Part shown: positions 1-9,287 of the stretch, one piece after another
How the letters are laid out: each line of letters begins with the position of its first letter
How positions within the stretch are numbered: position 1 is the stretch's first letter
NCBI GenBank assembly: GCA_016874775.1
Contig: VGTJ01000007.1
Span: 1 to 63,139, forward strand
Reading direction: 5' to 3'
Length of the DNA stretch: 63,139 nucleotides
Source: Deltaproteobacteria bacterium
GTDB lineage: Bacteria > Desulfobacterota > Binatia > Bin18
Notes under the pieces: generated by a model
What the model was told of the DNA's origin: nothing
Seen by the model: only the letters and a program-made list of their open reading frames with translations
Databases searched by the model: none
Program-made: the position numbers and the translations under genes

Positions 1-34
1 ATAGAAGCTCGCGCCGCTCAAGAGCACGCTCCAC
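1..34 (-). CDS. Possible 5' end of a gene cut by the window edge
   Basis: Downstream of the response regulator stop, the minus strand shows an AGGAG-like ribosome binding site (about 42-46). A GTG follows at 34-32, then an open frame (VERALERRELL) runs off the window. The charged, helical start would suit the linker of a sensor kinase, which would make sense beside a single-domain receiver. Only eleven codons are visible, so the product cannot be identified. Confidence 0.25.
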   Translation of the reverse strand, partial: MERALERRELL

Positions 35-54
35 CTCCCAGCTCCTTTGGCGGC

Positions 55-552
55 TTACGCCGGAACAAAAATCATTACGGTTAATCCCACACTTTGCTCC
101 TTCATCCCTGCAATTTTCTTCCCCCCAGCAGGAGCCTCAACGGGAGTAGGTTTTTGCACGTTGTGGGCTGCTGCTGCACTGATATGAAGAGCAACCTTGC
201 GGAGGAGAATATCTCTTTGAATCGGTTTGACGAGGTAATCGGCAGCGCCAAGTGCAAGCGCTCTGGCTCGCTCTTCACCCTCTTCTTGAGCTGTCACAAA
301 GATAATGGGGATTGTTGCCAAGGCCGGATTTGTCTGTAGATGTGAACATACCTCATAGCCATCCATGTGCGGCATGACAGCATCAAGGAGAATCAGGTCG
401 GGTCGAGTCTTTTGTAGTGTCGTTAAGGCACGCGCACCGCTATCGGCAGTGAGTACCGAGTACCCATTGCTTACTAGCGAACGTTCAATTGCCCGTAATG
501 TCACCTTGTCGTCATCAACACACAAGATGACTGGGGTCGCGGAGCCGTCCAT
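55..552 (-). CDS. Single-domain response regulator (CheY-like receiver)
   Basis: Cytoplasmic phosphoacceptor of a two-component system. Residues 8-120 form one receiver domain: acidic pocket D13/D14/D15, phosphoacceptor D57 in LLDAVMP, switch T87 in FVTA, and K109 in YLVKP. After it comes a roughly 45-residue tail without a recognisable output domain, so it probably acts by protein contact or as a phosphorelay intermediate. The ATG at 552 is chosen because GGGGGAAAG lies just before it; in-frame ATG and GTG codons at 567 and 570 lie upstream of that site. A possible partner gene begins just downstream at the window edge. The signal it senses cannot be told from the sequence. Confidence 0.88.
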   Translation of the reverse strand: MDGSATPVILCVDDDKVTLRAIERSLVSNGYSVLTADSGARALTTLQKTRPDLILLDAVMPHMDGYEVCSHLQTNPALATIPIIFVTAQEEGEERARALALGAADYLVKPIQRDILLRKVALHISAAAAHNVQKPTPVEAPAGGKKIAGMKEQSVGLTVMIFVPA

Positions 553-1001
553 GAGTCTTTCCCCCATCACAAAAGAAGCCTATCTGACTGAGAACCCATT
601 TGCTTTTCCAGTAGTTGTCCTTTGTTTACGTCAGCGGCTTCTCTTTTTTGTATCGGCAGTTCCTCGACTTTGTTTACTCAAGGGACCTCCTCGTATTAAA
701 CACAGAGACGCGAGCACGCCGCACGTGTTCCGTATCGATTGCTTACAGACGAGAGAGGGAACTGTCGGGAAGGGTTGCTACACACATAGTCAGTCCTACG
801 GCAACCCGTCTCGGCACGTATCGCGAAGCTCGGCAGTAGTAGCACCCCCGCTCACACTCTCGCTGAGGAAGCGATCGGTGAGGACAAGGAAAACTTTAGT
901 CAAGTAGGGGGTCTCTGTCCAGTCGCATTAGTTGCAATTTTTGATACGTAATTCTATTCTTAGGGAAATACTGTAGAGTAGCTTATGGAAGGGAGGTGTC
1001 T
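553..1001. other. Gene-free stretch between divergent genes
   Basis: About 450 bases separate the start of the minus-strand response regulator from the start of the plus-strand exported protein. Open frames here have no plausible ribosome binding site and no recognisable domain. It must hold both divergent promoters, but I cannot assign -35/-10 boxes with confidence. No tRNA, repeat array or strong hairpin is seen. Confidence 0.5.
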
Positions 1002-1385
1002 ATGCTGAGGTTGAAGAGAGGTATTGCTGCAATAGTTGGAGTGGGAATGCTTTGTCCATCATTAGTCATGGCGCAGCCTGCTGGCAGAACGAAGAGCGGG
1101 GAATTTGCACGAGGGTTAGCTGCTCCATTGTTGAGTGCCGTGTATTTTCCTATCAAGCTTGGTATTGGGGTGGCTGGAGCAGTGCTTGGTGGCACGAGTG
1201 GATTCTTGACCGGGGGCAATGAGCGTGCTGCCGAAGGGATCTGGCGTCCGATGACCGGAGGAACCTACTTCATTACTCCAGAGACTTTGGAAGGCGAACG
1301 TCGATTTCTACCGCTTAATTACGGCCCGAGCGCACCACCGTATCATCCTGCATATTATCCGCAGCCCTCAGGCTCTCATCCGTAA
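1002..1385 (+). CDS. Small exported protein with glycine-rich hydrophobic segment
   Basis: 127 residues, no recognised function. Residues 1-24 look like a Sec signal peptide (basic start, hydrophobic core, VMAQ cleavage region). The mature part has a Gly/Ala-rich hydrophobic stretch around 50-70 (GIGVAGAVLGG), like a glycine zipper. It ends in a Pro/Tyr-rich tail (YHPAYYPQP). The protein is therefore probably periplasmic or attached to the envelope. The ATG at 1002 is chosen because GGAAGGGAGG ends five bases before it; the in-frame GTG at 996 overlaps that ribosome binding site. It lies upstream of the pyrimidine operon but is separated from it by an attenuator. Confidence 0.7.
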   Translation: MLRLKRGIAAIVGVGMLCPSLVMAQPAGRTKSGEFARGLAAPLLSAVYFPIKLGIGVAGAVLGGTSGFLTGGNERAAEGIWRPMTGGTYFITPETLEGERRFLPLNYGPSAPPYHPAYYPQPSGSHP

Positions 1386-1480
1386 CGTTGGCACGGGTAC
1401 AGCTCTGATGTAGCGGAGCAGAATCGAGGATCTGCAATATGCAGCCTTGACAGGCAGACCAGAGCGCAGTAAGAACACCT

Positions 1481-1517
1481 CACCTTTTAATCTATCCCCG
1501 CGAGGCTAGGAAAGGTG
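1481..1517 (+). promoter_or_regulatory. PyrR binding-loop-like hairpin in the pyr leader
   Basis: The lower stem CACCTTT (1481-1487) pairs with AAAGGTG (1511-1517). The apical part contains TCCCCGCGAGGCTA, close to the conserved part of known PyrR-binding loops (UCC, NGNGA loop, GGCU). It lies about 46 bases before a perfect terminator and about 90 bases before pyrR. In the Bacillus model, PyrR with UMP stabilises such a loop so that the terminator forms. One base differs from the classic consensus spacing, so the assignment is by form and context. Confidence 0.6.
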
Positions 1518-1525
1518 CAAAATGA

Positions 1526-2146
<621 letters not shown>

Positions 2147-2158
2147 CACGGAGGGCGT

Positions 2159-3103
2159 ATGCAGATGTTTACTCAACCTCATTTCCTTGGACTTGAGGGA
2201 TTGACGAAAGATGAGCTGCTGTTCTTGCTCGATACCGCTGAGTCCTTTCGTGAAATCTCCGAGCGGGAGGTCAAAAAGGTCCCGACGTTACGTGGCAAGA
2301 CTGTGATCAACTTGTTCTATGAATCCAGCACCCGTACGCGGACCTCGTTTGAAATTGCCGCCAAGCGATTATCGGCTGATGCCGTGAATATCACTGCTGC
2401 AGCGAGTAGCGTCACGAAAGGAGAGACGCTCCTTGATACGACACGCAATCTGATCGCGATGCGACCGGCGGCAATTGTCATTCGTCATCCATCCTCCGGG
2501 GCGCCGCATTTTGTCGCACGCCTGGTCGATTGTCCAGTGATTAACGCGGGAGATGGAACGCATGAGCATCCGACGCAAGCACTACTCGATATGCACACGA
2601 TTCGTGAGCGCAAAGGGAAGATTGCTGGCCTCACCGTCGCGATCGTGGGTGACATTCTTCATAGTCGAGTTGCGCGCTCGAACGTCTTGGCGTTGACAAC
2701 GTTGGGGGCAACCGTGCGATTGGTCGGACCCCGAACCTTATTGCCACCGGAATGTCGGACATTTGGAGCGGAATTGTATACCGACCTGAGAGCCGGGCTC
2801 GCAGGAGCAGACGTGGTGATGGCGCTGCGATTACAACAAGAACGGCAGGCGCGCAATTTCTTTCCCAGTGTTGAAGAATACGCTCGGCGATTTTGTCTGA
2901 CGCCAGCGGCGCTTGCCGAAGCAAAACCTGATGTGCTGATTATGCACCCTGGACCGATGAATCGCGGCATTGAGATTGATTCGCGTGTGGCTGATGGTCC
3001 GTACTCGGTGATCCTTGATCAAGTCACGAATGGCGTCGCGGTGCGTATGGCGATTCTTTTTCTGCTGACGACGCGAGGGAAAGCGGTGCGAGAGGAAGAG
3101 TAG
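2159..3103 (+). CDS. pyrB: Aspartate carbamoyltransferase catalytic chain
   Basis: Joins carbamoyl phosphate and L-aspartate to N-carbamoyl-aspartate, the committed step of pyrimidine synthesis. 314 residues, the family's usual length. The carbamoyl-phosphate motif STRTRTSFE is at 57-65, [10 protein letters not shown] and the aspartate-domain [15 protein letters not shown] follow, and MHPGPMNRG lies near the C terminus. A GGAGGG site lies just before ATG 2159; ATG 2165 would give better spacing. No pyrI regulatory chain is nearby, which suggests a pyrB-pyrC type complex or an unregulated trimer, with control at the leader by PyrR. Confidence 0.95.
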   Translation: MQMFTQPHFLGLEGLTKDELLFLLDTAESFREISEREVKKVPTLRGKTVINLFYESSTRTRTSFEIAAKRLSADAVNITAAASSVTKGETLLDTTRNLIAMRPAAIVIRHPSSGAPHFVARLVDCPVINAGDGTHEHPTQALLDMHTIRERKGKIAGLTVAIVGDILHSRVARSNVLALTTLGATVRLVGPRTLLPPECRTFGAELYTDLRAGLAGADVVMALRLQQERQARNFFPSVEEYARRFCLTPAALAEAKPDVLIMHPGPMNRGIEIDSRVADGPYSVILDQVTNGVAVRMAILFLLTTRGKAVREEE

Positions 3104-3123
3104 AGGAAGTCAATGAAGACTGA

Positions 3124-3197
3124 AAAATGCAAAATGCAAAATGAGCAGGACACGTTCTTATCTTCAATTTTCCATTTTTGATTCTTAATTTTTAATT
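3124..3197. repeat. Heptameric tandem repeats between pyrB and pyrC
   Basis: Two arms of 7-nt units are visible. AAAATGC occurs twice then AAAATGA (3124-3144). Five units ending in ATT follow (TTCAATT, TTCCATT, TTTGATT, CTTAATT, TTTAATT; 3163-3197). The arms are roughly complementary in composition. No gene lies here. Confidence 0.7.
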
Positions 3198-3218
3198 GGT
3201 TTTAACATATTGACTACT

Positions 3219-4508
3219 ATGAAGCTTATCATTCAAAACGGAACTGTCGTCGACCCAGCCAACAACCTCAACTCTCTCTGTGAGGTGCTGATTGAAGAGG
3301 GCGTCGTACGCGCGGTCGAAAAACCGGGGACGTTTCGCAAGCCTGACGCCGAGATCATCGACGCCAAAGGGTGTATCGTGGCTCCTGGTTTCGTCGATAT
3401 TCATGTACATTTGCGTGAGCCTGGACAGGAGTACAAAGAAACTGTTCTTACCGGTACGCAATCCGCGGTTGCGGGTGGCTTTAGTGTTGTTGCATGTATG
3501 GCGAATACTAACCCTGTCAATGATAACGGTGCCGTGACGCGTTACATCATCGAGCGAGGGCGGGAAGCGAATCTGGCACGGGTCTTTCCGATTGGTGCAT
3601 TGTCAAAAGGGCTCAAAGGCGAAGAACTCGCCTCACTTGGAGAAATGGTTGACGCTGGAGCAGTTGCCATCTCTGACGATGGACGCCCGGTGATGAACGC
3701 GAATCTGATGCGACGTGCGCTAGAATATTGTTCAATGCTGAATGTACCAATCAGTGTGCACGAAGAGGATCTTCACCTCGCCGGTGGTGGGGTGATGAAT
3801 GAAGGGCCAACGGCATTGCGCCTGGGCTTACGAGGTATTCCCAATGCCGCAGAGGATGTCATGATTGCTCGTGATATTCTCCTTGCGCAATTAACTGGTG
3901 GACGAGTCCACATTGCTCATCTCAGTACGCGCGGAGCTGTAGCATTAGTACGACAAGCGAAAGCCGAAGGACTCCCAGTCACAGCCGAAGCGGCTCCCCA
4001 TCATTTTTCCCTGACCGAAGAAGCGGTGAATGGCTACAACACAAATGCGAAAATGGCTCCTCCTTTACGTCTTGCCGAAGACGTTGCCGCAGTCAAAGAT
4101 GGTTTACGCGATGGAACCATCGACGCGATTGCTACTGACCATGCGCCCCATCATCGAGATGAAAAAGAAGTAGAGTTCGACCAAGCTGCGAACGGTATCG
4201 TCGGCTTGGAGACTGCCTTGCCGCTGACCCTGAGGTTGGTTGACGAAGGAGTGCTGTCGTTGTCAGACGCGGTGAGAAAATTAACGGTCAACCCCGCACG
4301 TGTCTTCGGCTTACCATACGGAACTCTCACTGCCGGTGTCTCTGCCGATGTGGTGTTGTTCGATCCTTCGCGCTCATGGCGTGTCGACACGACAAAATTG
4401 CAGTCAAAAAGTAAAAACTCGCCGTTTGATGGATGGGACCTGAAAGGAAAGGTTATCCTGACGCTGGTTGGTGGGAAAATCGTGTATGATGGAAGGGCAG
4501 GTGTGTGA
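3219..4508 (+). CDS. pyrC: Dihydroorotase (class I)
   Basis: Zinc amidohydrolase that interconverts N-carbamoyl-aspartate and dihydroorotate. 429 residues with the TIM-barrel metal motif DIHVHLREPG (H62, H64, R66), SDDG, a later metal-histidine region (ISVHEEDLH, HIAHLST) and ATDHAPHH. These are hallmarks of the class I PyrC family usually paired with PyrB. ATG 3219 is used; an in-frame TTG at 3210 is possible but has no better ribosome binding site. It sits between pyrB and carA, 115 bases after pyrB, the gap being filled by heptameric repeats. Confidence 0.94.
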   Translation: MKLIIQNGTVVDPANNLNSLCEVLIEEGVVRAVEKPGTFRKPDAEIIDAKGCIVAPGFVDIHVHLREPGQEYKETVLTGTQSAVAGGFSVVACMANTNPVNDNGAVTRYIIERGREANLARVFPIGALSKGLKGEELASLGEMVDAGAVAISDDGRPVMNANLMRRALEYCSMLNVPISVHEEDLHLAGGGVMNEGPTALRLGLRGIPNAAEDVMIARDILLAQLTGGRVHIAHLSTRGAVALVRQAKAEGLPVTAEAAPHHFSLTEEAVNGYNTNAKMAPPLRLAEDVAAVKDGLRDGTIDAIATDHAPHHRDEKEVEFDQAANGIVGLETALPLTLRLVDEGVLSLSDAVRKLTVNPARVFGLPYGTLTAGVSADVVLFDPSRSWRVDTTKLQSKSKNSPFDGWDLKGKVILTLVGGKIVYDGRAGV

Positions 4509-4563
4509 AGAGACTGAGAAAAAAGTGCAACTGAGGACAACTGACAACTAAAGGCTGATTCTC

Positions 4564-5766
4564 ATGAAAGCAATACTCGCGTTAGCAGATGGCACCGTTT
4601 TTACCGGTACCGCTTTTGGTGCTGATGGAGAAACAACCGGTGAGGTGGTTTTCAATACTTCACTCACTGGGTACCAGGAGATCCTGACAGACCCCTCCTA
4701 TAAGGGACAAATCGTGACGATGACGTATACCGAAATTGGTAACGTCGGAGTCAATCCTGAGGATGTAGAATCTCGCCAACCGTTTGTTGAAGGTTTTATT
4801 GTCAAAGAGTACTGGGAACGTCAGAGTAACTGGCGCGCTCAGAAAAGCCTTGGGCAATATCTGCGAGAACACAACATTGTGGGTATTCAAGGCATCGATA
4901 CGCGTGCGCTTGTGCGTCACTTGCGTGATCATGGTGCTCAACAAGGAGTGATTTCAACCATTGATTCGGACCCTCAACGACTCGTGGCCAAAGCGAAAGC
5001 CGCGCCAAGCCTTGTGGGTCGCGATTTAGTCAAGGAAGTCACTTGTGCTCAGCCGTATGATTGGAATCAAGGACGGTGGGAACTCGGAAGAGGTTACAGG
5101 TTACAGGTGACAGGTGACAGGGGCGAGAAGAGTCCAGAGTCCAGAGTCCAGAGCCCAGAGTCAAAAGACCAACCCCTGACTCCCGGCTCCCGCCCCCTGT
5201 TTTCCGTTGTCGCCTATGATTTCGGTGTGAAATACAACATCCTGCGCAATCTGGTTGATGCCGGTTGTCGGGTGCGCGTGGTGCCAGCTTCTCTACCAGC
5301 GTCTGAAGTGTTAGCCCTGAAACCCGATGGCGTGTTTCTCTCGAACGGCCCTGGTGACCCTGACGCGGTTCCTTATGCCCGAGAGAATGTTGCCGCGCTG
5401 GTCGGTAAAGTTCCGATGTTCGGCATTTGTCTGGGCCATCAGATCATGGGGTTGGCTCTGGGTGGTCAGACCTACAAGCTCAAGTTCGGTCATCGCGGTG
5501 GCAATCATCCGGTGATGGATATGCAAACGCGGAAAGTTGAGATCACTTGCCAGAATCACGGATTTTGTGTTGATGTTGATTCTCTGCAAGGGAGAGCGGA
5601 AGTGACGCACCTGAATCTCAACGATCGCACTGTCGAAGGATTGTCTCACAAACAGTACCCGTTGTTTTCCGTGCAATATCATCCTGAATCTTCTCCTGGA
5701 CCGCACGATGCAAACTATTTGTTCCGTCGGTTTACGGATGTAATGGCGCACTACAAAAAAGGCTAG
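4564..5766 (+). CDS. carA: Carbamoyl-phosphate synthase small (glutaminase) chain
   Basis: Hydrolyses glutamine and passes ammonia to CarB. 400 residues, longer than most CarA proteins. The N-terminal CPSase-small domain is followed by a class I glutamine amidotransferase domain with nucleophile C289 (GICLGH) and the H373/E375 pair (YHPES). Between the two domains, residues about 176-214 form an insertion encoded by tandem heptamers (TTACAGG four times, AGTCCAG three times and decayed copies). All catalytic residues and both flanking domains stay in frame, so it should be functional. It lies in the PyrR-controlled operon upstream of carB. Confidence 0.94.
   Translation: MKAILALADGTVFTGTAFGADGETTGEVVFNTSLTGYQEILTDPSYKGQIVTMTYTEIGNVGVNPEDVESRQPFVEGFIVKEYWERQSNWRAQKSLGQYLREHNIVGIQGIDTRALVRHLRDHGAQQGVISTIDSDPQRLVAKAKAAPSLVGRDLVKEVTCAQPYDWNQGRWELGRGYRLQVTGDRGEKSPESRVQSPESKDQPLTPGSRPLFSVVAYDFGVKYNILRNLVDAGCRVRVVPASLPASEVLALKPDGVFLSNGPGDPDAVPYARENVAALVGKVPMFGICLGHQIMGLALGGQTYKLKFGHRGGNHPVMDMQTRKVEITCQNHGFCVDVDSLQGRAEVTHLNLNDRTVEGLSHKQYPLFSVQYHPESSPGPHDANYLFRRFTDVMAHYKKG
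5094..5162. repeat. Heptameric tandem repeats inside carA
   Basis: Four 7-nt units, TTACAGG twice then TGACAGG twice (5094-5121). A short spacer follows, then AGTCCAG three times, AGCCCAG and AGTC (5131-5162). They encode a polar linker ([18 protein letters not shown]) not expected in CarA and located between its two domains. Reading frame is kept. Confidence 0.85.
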
Positions 5767-5789
5767 AACAAAAACATCTTCCGTTCATG

Positions 5790-5856
5790 CGTCGACACCC
5801 TGAGCACGAACGGTTTCCGCCTTGGTCATCCTGAGCCTGTCGACGGATGACTCAGG
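5790..5856. repeat. Palindromic dispersed repeat between carA and carB
   Basis: It contains CCCTGAGCACGAACGG, which matches part of the inverted repeat at 25534-25609. It also contains a small palindrome in which GTCATCC pairs with GGATGAC (5825-5851) and CCTGAG pairs with CTCAGG. No gene fits here. Confidence 0.6.
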
Positions 5857-5892
5857 TTTGGAGATTGGAAGGAAAAAGGCAAGAGACGCCCC

Positions 5893-8800
5893 ATGCCCAA
5901 ACGAACAGACCTCAAATCAATCCTCCTCATCGGTTCCGGTCCGATCGTGATCGGACAAGCGTGTGAGTTTGACTACTCAGGGACGCAAGCGTGTAAAGCA
6001 CTCAAAGAAGAAGGCTACCGCGTGATCTTGGTCAACTCGAACCCGGCGACGATCATGACCGACCCTGGATTTGCGGACCGTACCTATGTTGAACCTCTCA
6101 CCGTTGAGGTCGTAGAGAAAATTATCGCGCAAGAACGCCCTGATGCGTTGTTGCCAACTATCGGTGGTCAGACCGGGCTCAATCTCGCTATCAATCTGGC
6201 TGAGGCTGGCGTGCTGGAGCGTTACAACGTCGAGCTCATAGGGGCTAAGCTCCCAGCGATCAAAAAAGCTGAAGATCGCAATTTGTTCAAAGCGGCGATG
6301 GAAAAGATTGGGCTTGATCTGCCGCGTAGTGGCTATGCCCGCTCACTGCAAGACGCTGAGGAAGTTCGTCAGCGGATTGGCTTGCCTCTGATTATTCGTC
6401 CATCGCGGACCTTGGGTGGTAGTGGCCAAGGGCTGGTCAACTCACTTGAAGAGTTTCGTTCGCTGGTTGAGGTCGGCTTGGACGCTTCTCCTACGCATGA
6501 AGTCCTCATTGAAGAATCAATCGCTGGCTGGAAAGAATTTGAACTGGAAGTGATGCGCGATGGAAAAGATAACGTCGTCATCATCTGTTCGATTGAAAAC
6601 CTTGATCCCATGGGGGTTCATACTGGAGATTCGATCACGGTTGCTCCGGCACAGACGCTGACGGACAAGGAATATCAGATCATGCGTGATGCAGCGCTGC
6701 GCATCATCCGAGAGATCGGCGTCGACACTGGCGGATCCAACATCCAGTTTGCGGTACACCCTGACACGGGTCGGTTAGTGGTGATCGAAATGAACCCGCG
6801 GGTGTCTCGCTCCTCTGCGCTTGCCAGTAAAGCCACTGGATTTCCGATCGCTAAAATCGCAGCCAAGCTCGCGATCGGATATACGCTCGACGAAATTCCC
6901 AACGATATCACTCGGGAAACACCGGCCTCTTTTGAGCCAACCATCGATTATGTGGTGGTGAAAATTCCCCGCTTTACGTTTGATAAATTTCCGCAAACCA
7001 AAGACTCGCTTGGCCCACAGATGAAATCCGTCGGTGAGGCAATGGCGATTGGCCGTACCTTCAAGGAGGCAATGCAAAAAGCGCTGCGGTCGTTAGAGAT
7101 CGGAGTGTTTGGGTTCGATGAGAAAGTTCAGAAAAGTCCAGAGTCCAGAGTCCAGAGTCCAGAGTCTGAGGAGTGGAAAAAACTCCAGGAGCGATTACGG
7201 ACACCAAACGCCGAGCGGATTTGGTATGTCGCCGATGCACTCCGCCTTGGGATGGGTGTCGAAGAACTGTATCGCATCACAAAAATCGACCCTTGGTTTT
7301 TAGAGAATATTTTACAGGTCGTTCAGTTTGAAGAATCGCTCCGCTCTCAGACCGCAAACTTCAAACTGCAAGCCTCAAATTCTTCGACTCTGGACCCTGG
7401 ACTCTGGACCCTGGACGTACTCCGTGAAGCGAAACGCCTGGGCTTTTCAGACGTGCGACTGGCAAAGTTACTGGGCTGCAGTGAAACTGAGATCCGTACA
7501 CGTAGGGAACAATCTGGGATCGTACCAGTGTATAAAACGGTTGATACCTGCGCTGCTGAATTCGTTGCGCATACACCGTACCTCTACTCGACCTACGAAG
7601 GTGAGGATGAAGCGAATCCCACGAACCGTAAGAAGATCATGATTCTTGGCGGTGGACCCAATCGTATCGGGCAAGGGATCGAATTCGATTATTGCTGCGT
7701 GCATGCCGCGTTTGCTTTGAAAGAGGATGGTTTTGAGACCATCATGGTCAATTGCAATCCTGAAACCGTGAGCACCGACTATGACACCTCTGACAAGCTC
7801 TACTTTGAACCGCTAACACTTGAGGATGTCTTAAGCATTGTCCGCATCGAGAAACCCTTTGGCGTGATCGTTCAGTTTGGTGGCCAAACGCCGTTGAAAC
7901 TTGCTGTTCCGTTAGAGAAGGCTGGAGTCCCGATTTTGGGGACCTCACCGGACTCGATCGATCGCGCCGAAGATCGCGAACGTTTCAAAGAGGTCTTAGA
8001 GAAACTGGGACTGCGGCAACCGGCCAACGGCACGGCACGAAGCCCACAAGAAGCGCAACGCATTGCCAACGAAATCGGCTATCCGGTGTTAGTACGCCCT
8101 TCCTATGTTCTGGGTGGCCGCGCCATGCAAATTGTGTACGACGATCCCAATTTGCAGCGCTATATGAATGAAGCGGTGTTGGCCTCGCCTGAACATCCAG
8201 TGCTCGTCGACAAGTTCCTTGATGATGCAACGGAAGTGGACGTTGATGCGGTTGGCGATGGACATGACGTTGTCATCGGCGGCATTATGGAACACATCGA
8301 ACTTGCTGGGGTTCACTCTGGCGATAGTGCTTGTTCGTTACCGCCACGCTCGATTTCACAAAAAGTGCAAGATGACATTCGGCGACAAACGGTCAGTTTA
8401 GCGAAAGAGTTGCAGGTCGTTGGCCTCATGAATGTTCAGTATGCGGTCAAAGGAGAGACTGTCTACGTACTCGAAGTGAATCCTCGTGCCTCGCGCACCG
8501 TACCATTTGTGAGTAAGGCGATTGGTCAACCTCTGGCCAAGATTGCGGCACGAGTAATGGCTGGCAAGACGCTACGCGAGCTTGGTTTTACGCACGAGAT
8601 TGTGCCGCCCTATATCAGCGTGAAGGAAGCCGTCTTTCCGTTCATTAAATTCCCCGGTGTCGATACGATTCTTGGTCCAGAAATGAAATCCACCGGTGAA
8701 GTGATGGGCATCGATGCCTCCTTTGCCATGGCTTTTGCGAAAGCCCAAGTTGCGGCTGGAACGTTCCTTCCTGCGCAAGGAAAGGTGTTTCTCAGTGTTC

Positions 8801-9180
8801 GTGATCATGACAAGGATGCCGCACTCTCGATTGCGAGACGCCTTGTCGAAAGTGGTTTTTCGCTCATAGCAACGCAGGGAACCGCCGCGCATCTGCGCAA
8901 CGCTGGAGTTGTCGTTGACATCGTGAACAAGGTGGGTGAAGGGTCTCCGCATATCGTTGACGCGATTCGTGCTGGAGAAATTGCTGTGGTTATGAATACC
9001 GTTGAAGGTCCGCAAGCGGTTGCTGACTCGTTCTCCATTCGACGGAGCGCGCTTGAATGTCGAGTGCCGTACTTTACGACTATTGCAGGTGCAGGTGCTG
9101 CCGCTGAAGGGATTGCTCGTTTACGAATGGGGTTGCTCGGAGTGCAACCGTTGCAGGAATACCATCGTCAGGAGAAATAA
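5893..9180 (+). CDS. carB: Carbamoyl-phosphate synthase large chain
   Basis: Makes carbamoyl phosphate from bicarbonate, ammonia and two ATP. 1095 residues against about 1070 in well-known members. In order: ATP-grasp carboxyphosphate half (about 1-400), oligomerisation region (about 400-560), ATP-grasp carbamoyl-phosphate half (about 560-935), and an MGS-like allosteric domain (about 940-1095, EKRLV-type regulatory region with ATQGTA). Two repeat-coded insertions lie in the central region: residues about 415-425 ([11 protein letters not shown]) and about 486-508 (QTANFKLQ.. and LDPGLWTLD). Both keep frame and avoid the catalytic cores. The C-terminal domain is present, so allosteric control by UMP or similar ligands is possible. 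Confidence 0.95.
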   Translation: MPKRTDLKSILLIGSGPIVIGQACEFDYSGTQACKALKEEGYRVILVNSNPATIMTDPGFADRTYVEPLTVEVVEKIIAQERPDALLPTIGGQTGLNLAINLAEAGVLERYNVELIGAKLPAIKKAEDRNLFKAAMEKIGLDLPRSGYARSLQDAEEVRQRIGLPLIIRPSRTLGGSGQGLVNSLEEFRSLVEVGLDASPTHEVLIEESIAGWKEFELEVMRDGKDNVVIICSIENLDPMGVHTGDSITVAPAQTLTDKEYQIMRDAALRIIREIGVDTGGSNIQFAVHPDTGRLVVIEMNPRVSRSSALASKATGFPIAKIAAKLAIGYTLDEIPNDITRETPASFEPTIDYVVVKIPRFTFDKFPQTKDSLGPQMKSVGEAMAIGRTFKEAMQKALRSLEIGVFGFDEKVQKSPESRVQSPESEEWKKLQERLRTPNAERIWYVADALRLGMGVEELYRITKIDPWFLENILQVVQFEESLRSQTANFKLQASNSSTLDPGLWTLDVLREAKRLGFSDVRLAKLLGCSETEIRTRREQSGIVPVYKTVDTCAAEFVAHTPYLYSTYEGEDEANPTNRKKIMILGGGPNRIGQGIEFDYCCVHAAFALKEDGFETIMVNCNPETVSTDYDTSDKLYFEPLTLEDVLSIVRIEKPFGVIVQFGGQTPLKLAVPLEKAGVPILGTSPDSIDRAEDRERFKEVLEKLGLRQPANGTARSPQEAQRIANEIGYPVLVRPSYVLGGRAMQIVYDDPNLQRYMNEAVLASPEHPVLVDKFLDDATEVDVDAVGDGHDVVIGGIMEHIELAGVHSGDSACSLPPRSISQKVQDDIRRQTVSLAKELQVVGLMNVQYAVKGETVYVLEVNPRASRTVPFVSKAIGQPLAKIAARVMAGKTLRELGFTHEIVPPYISVKEAVFPFIKFPGVDTILGPEMKSTGEVMGIDASFAMAFAKAQVAAGTFLPAQGKVFLSVRDHDKDAALSIARRLVESGFSLIATQGTAAHLRNAGVVVDIVNKVGEGSPHIVDAIRAGEIAVVMNTVEGPQAVADSFSIRRSALECRVPYFTTIAGAGAAAEGIARLRMGLLGVQPLQEYHRQEK
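7135..7166. repeat. AGTCCAG heptamer array inside carB (site 1)
   Basis: Four tandem AGTCCAG units plus AGTC. The unit matches that in carA (5131-5162). It encodes [11 protein letters not shown] in a loop after the first ATP-grasp half. Confidence 0.88.
7348..7416. repeat. Heptamer arrays inside carB (site 2, inverted unit)
   Basis: CAGACCG followed by four CAA-starting heptamers (7355-7382). After a short spacer come CTGGACC, CTGGACT, CTGGACC and CTGGAC (7390-7416). CTGGACT is the reverse complement of the AGTCCAG unit at site 1, so the same family entered carB in both orientations, in frame both times. Confidence 0.85.
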
Positions 9181-9196
9181 ATCAAAAGGCAACCCG

Positions 9197-9263
9197 CAAA
9201 GTGCTAAAGTCAAAAATTTGCGGAACGGCTCCTTGATTTTTCAGTTTTGACTTTTGCACTTTG
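9197..9263. repeat. Inverted heptamer repeat between carB and recG
   Basis: The left arm (9197-9215) and right arm (9245-9263) are complementary at 18 of 19 positions. Both read as 7-nt units (TTTTGAC, TTTTGCA, CTTTGAC). RNA from here would form a stable hairpin and could slow transcription or protect the pyr mRNA end, but no T-run follows. Confidence 0.75.
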
Positions 9264-9287
9264 ACTTGCAGTGCTAAAAAGGTTTGC

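Noticed and set aside
365-907. Plus-strand open frames over and beyond the response regulator
   Set aside because: They are antisense to a clear receiver domain at the 5' end and lack recognisable content after it.
1386-1480. tRNA or small RNA gene upstream of the pyr leader
   Set aside because: No cloverleaf or TTCGA arm can be found; the stretch is explained as leader DNA.
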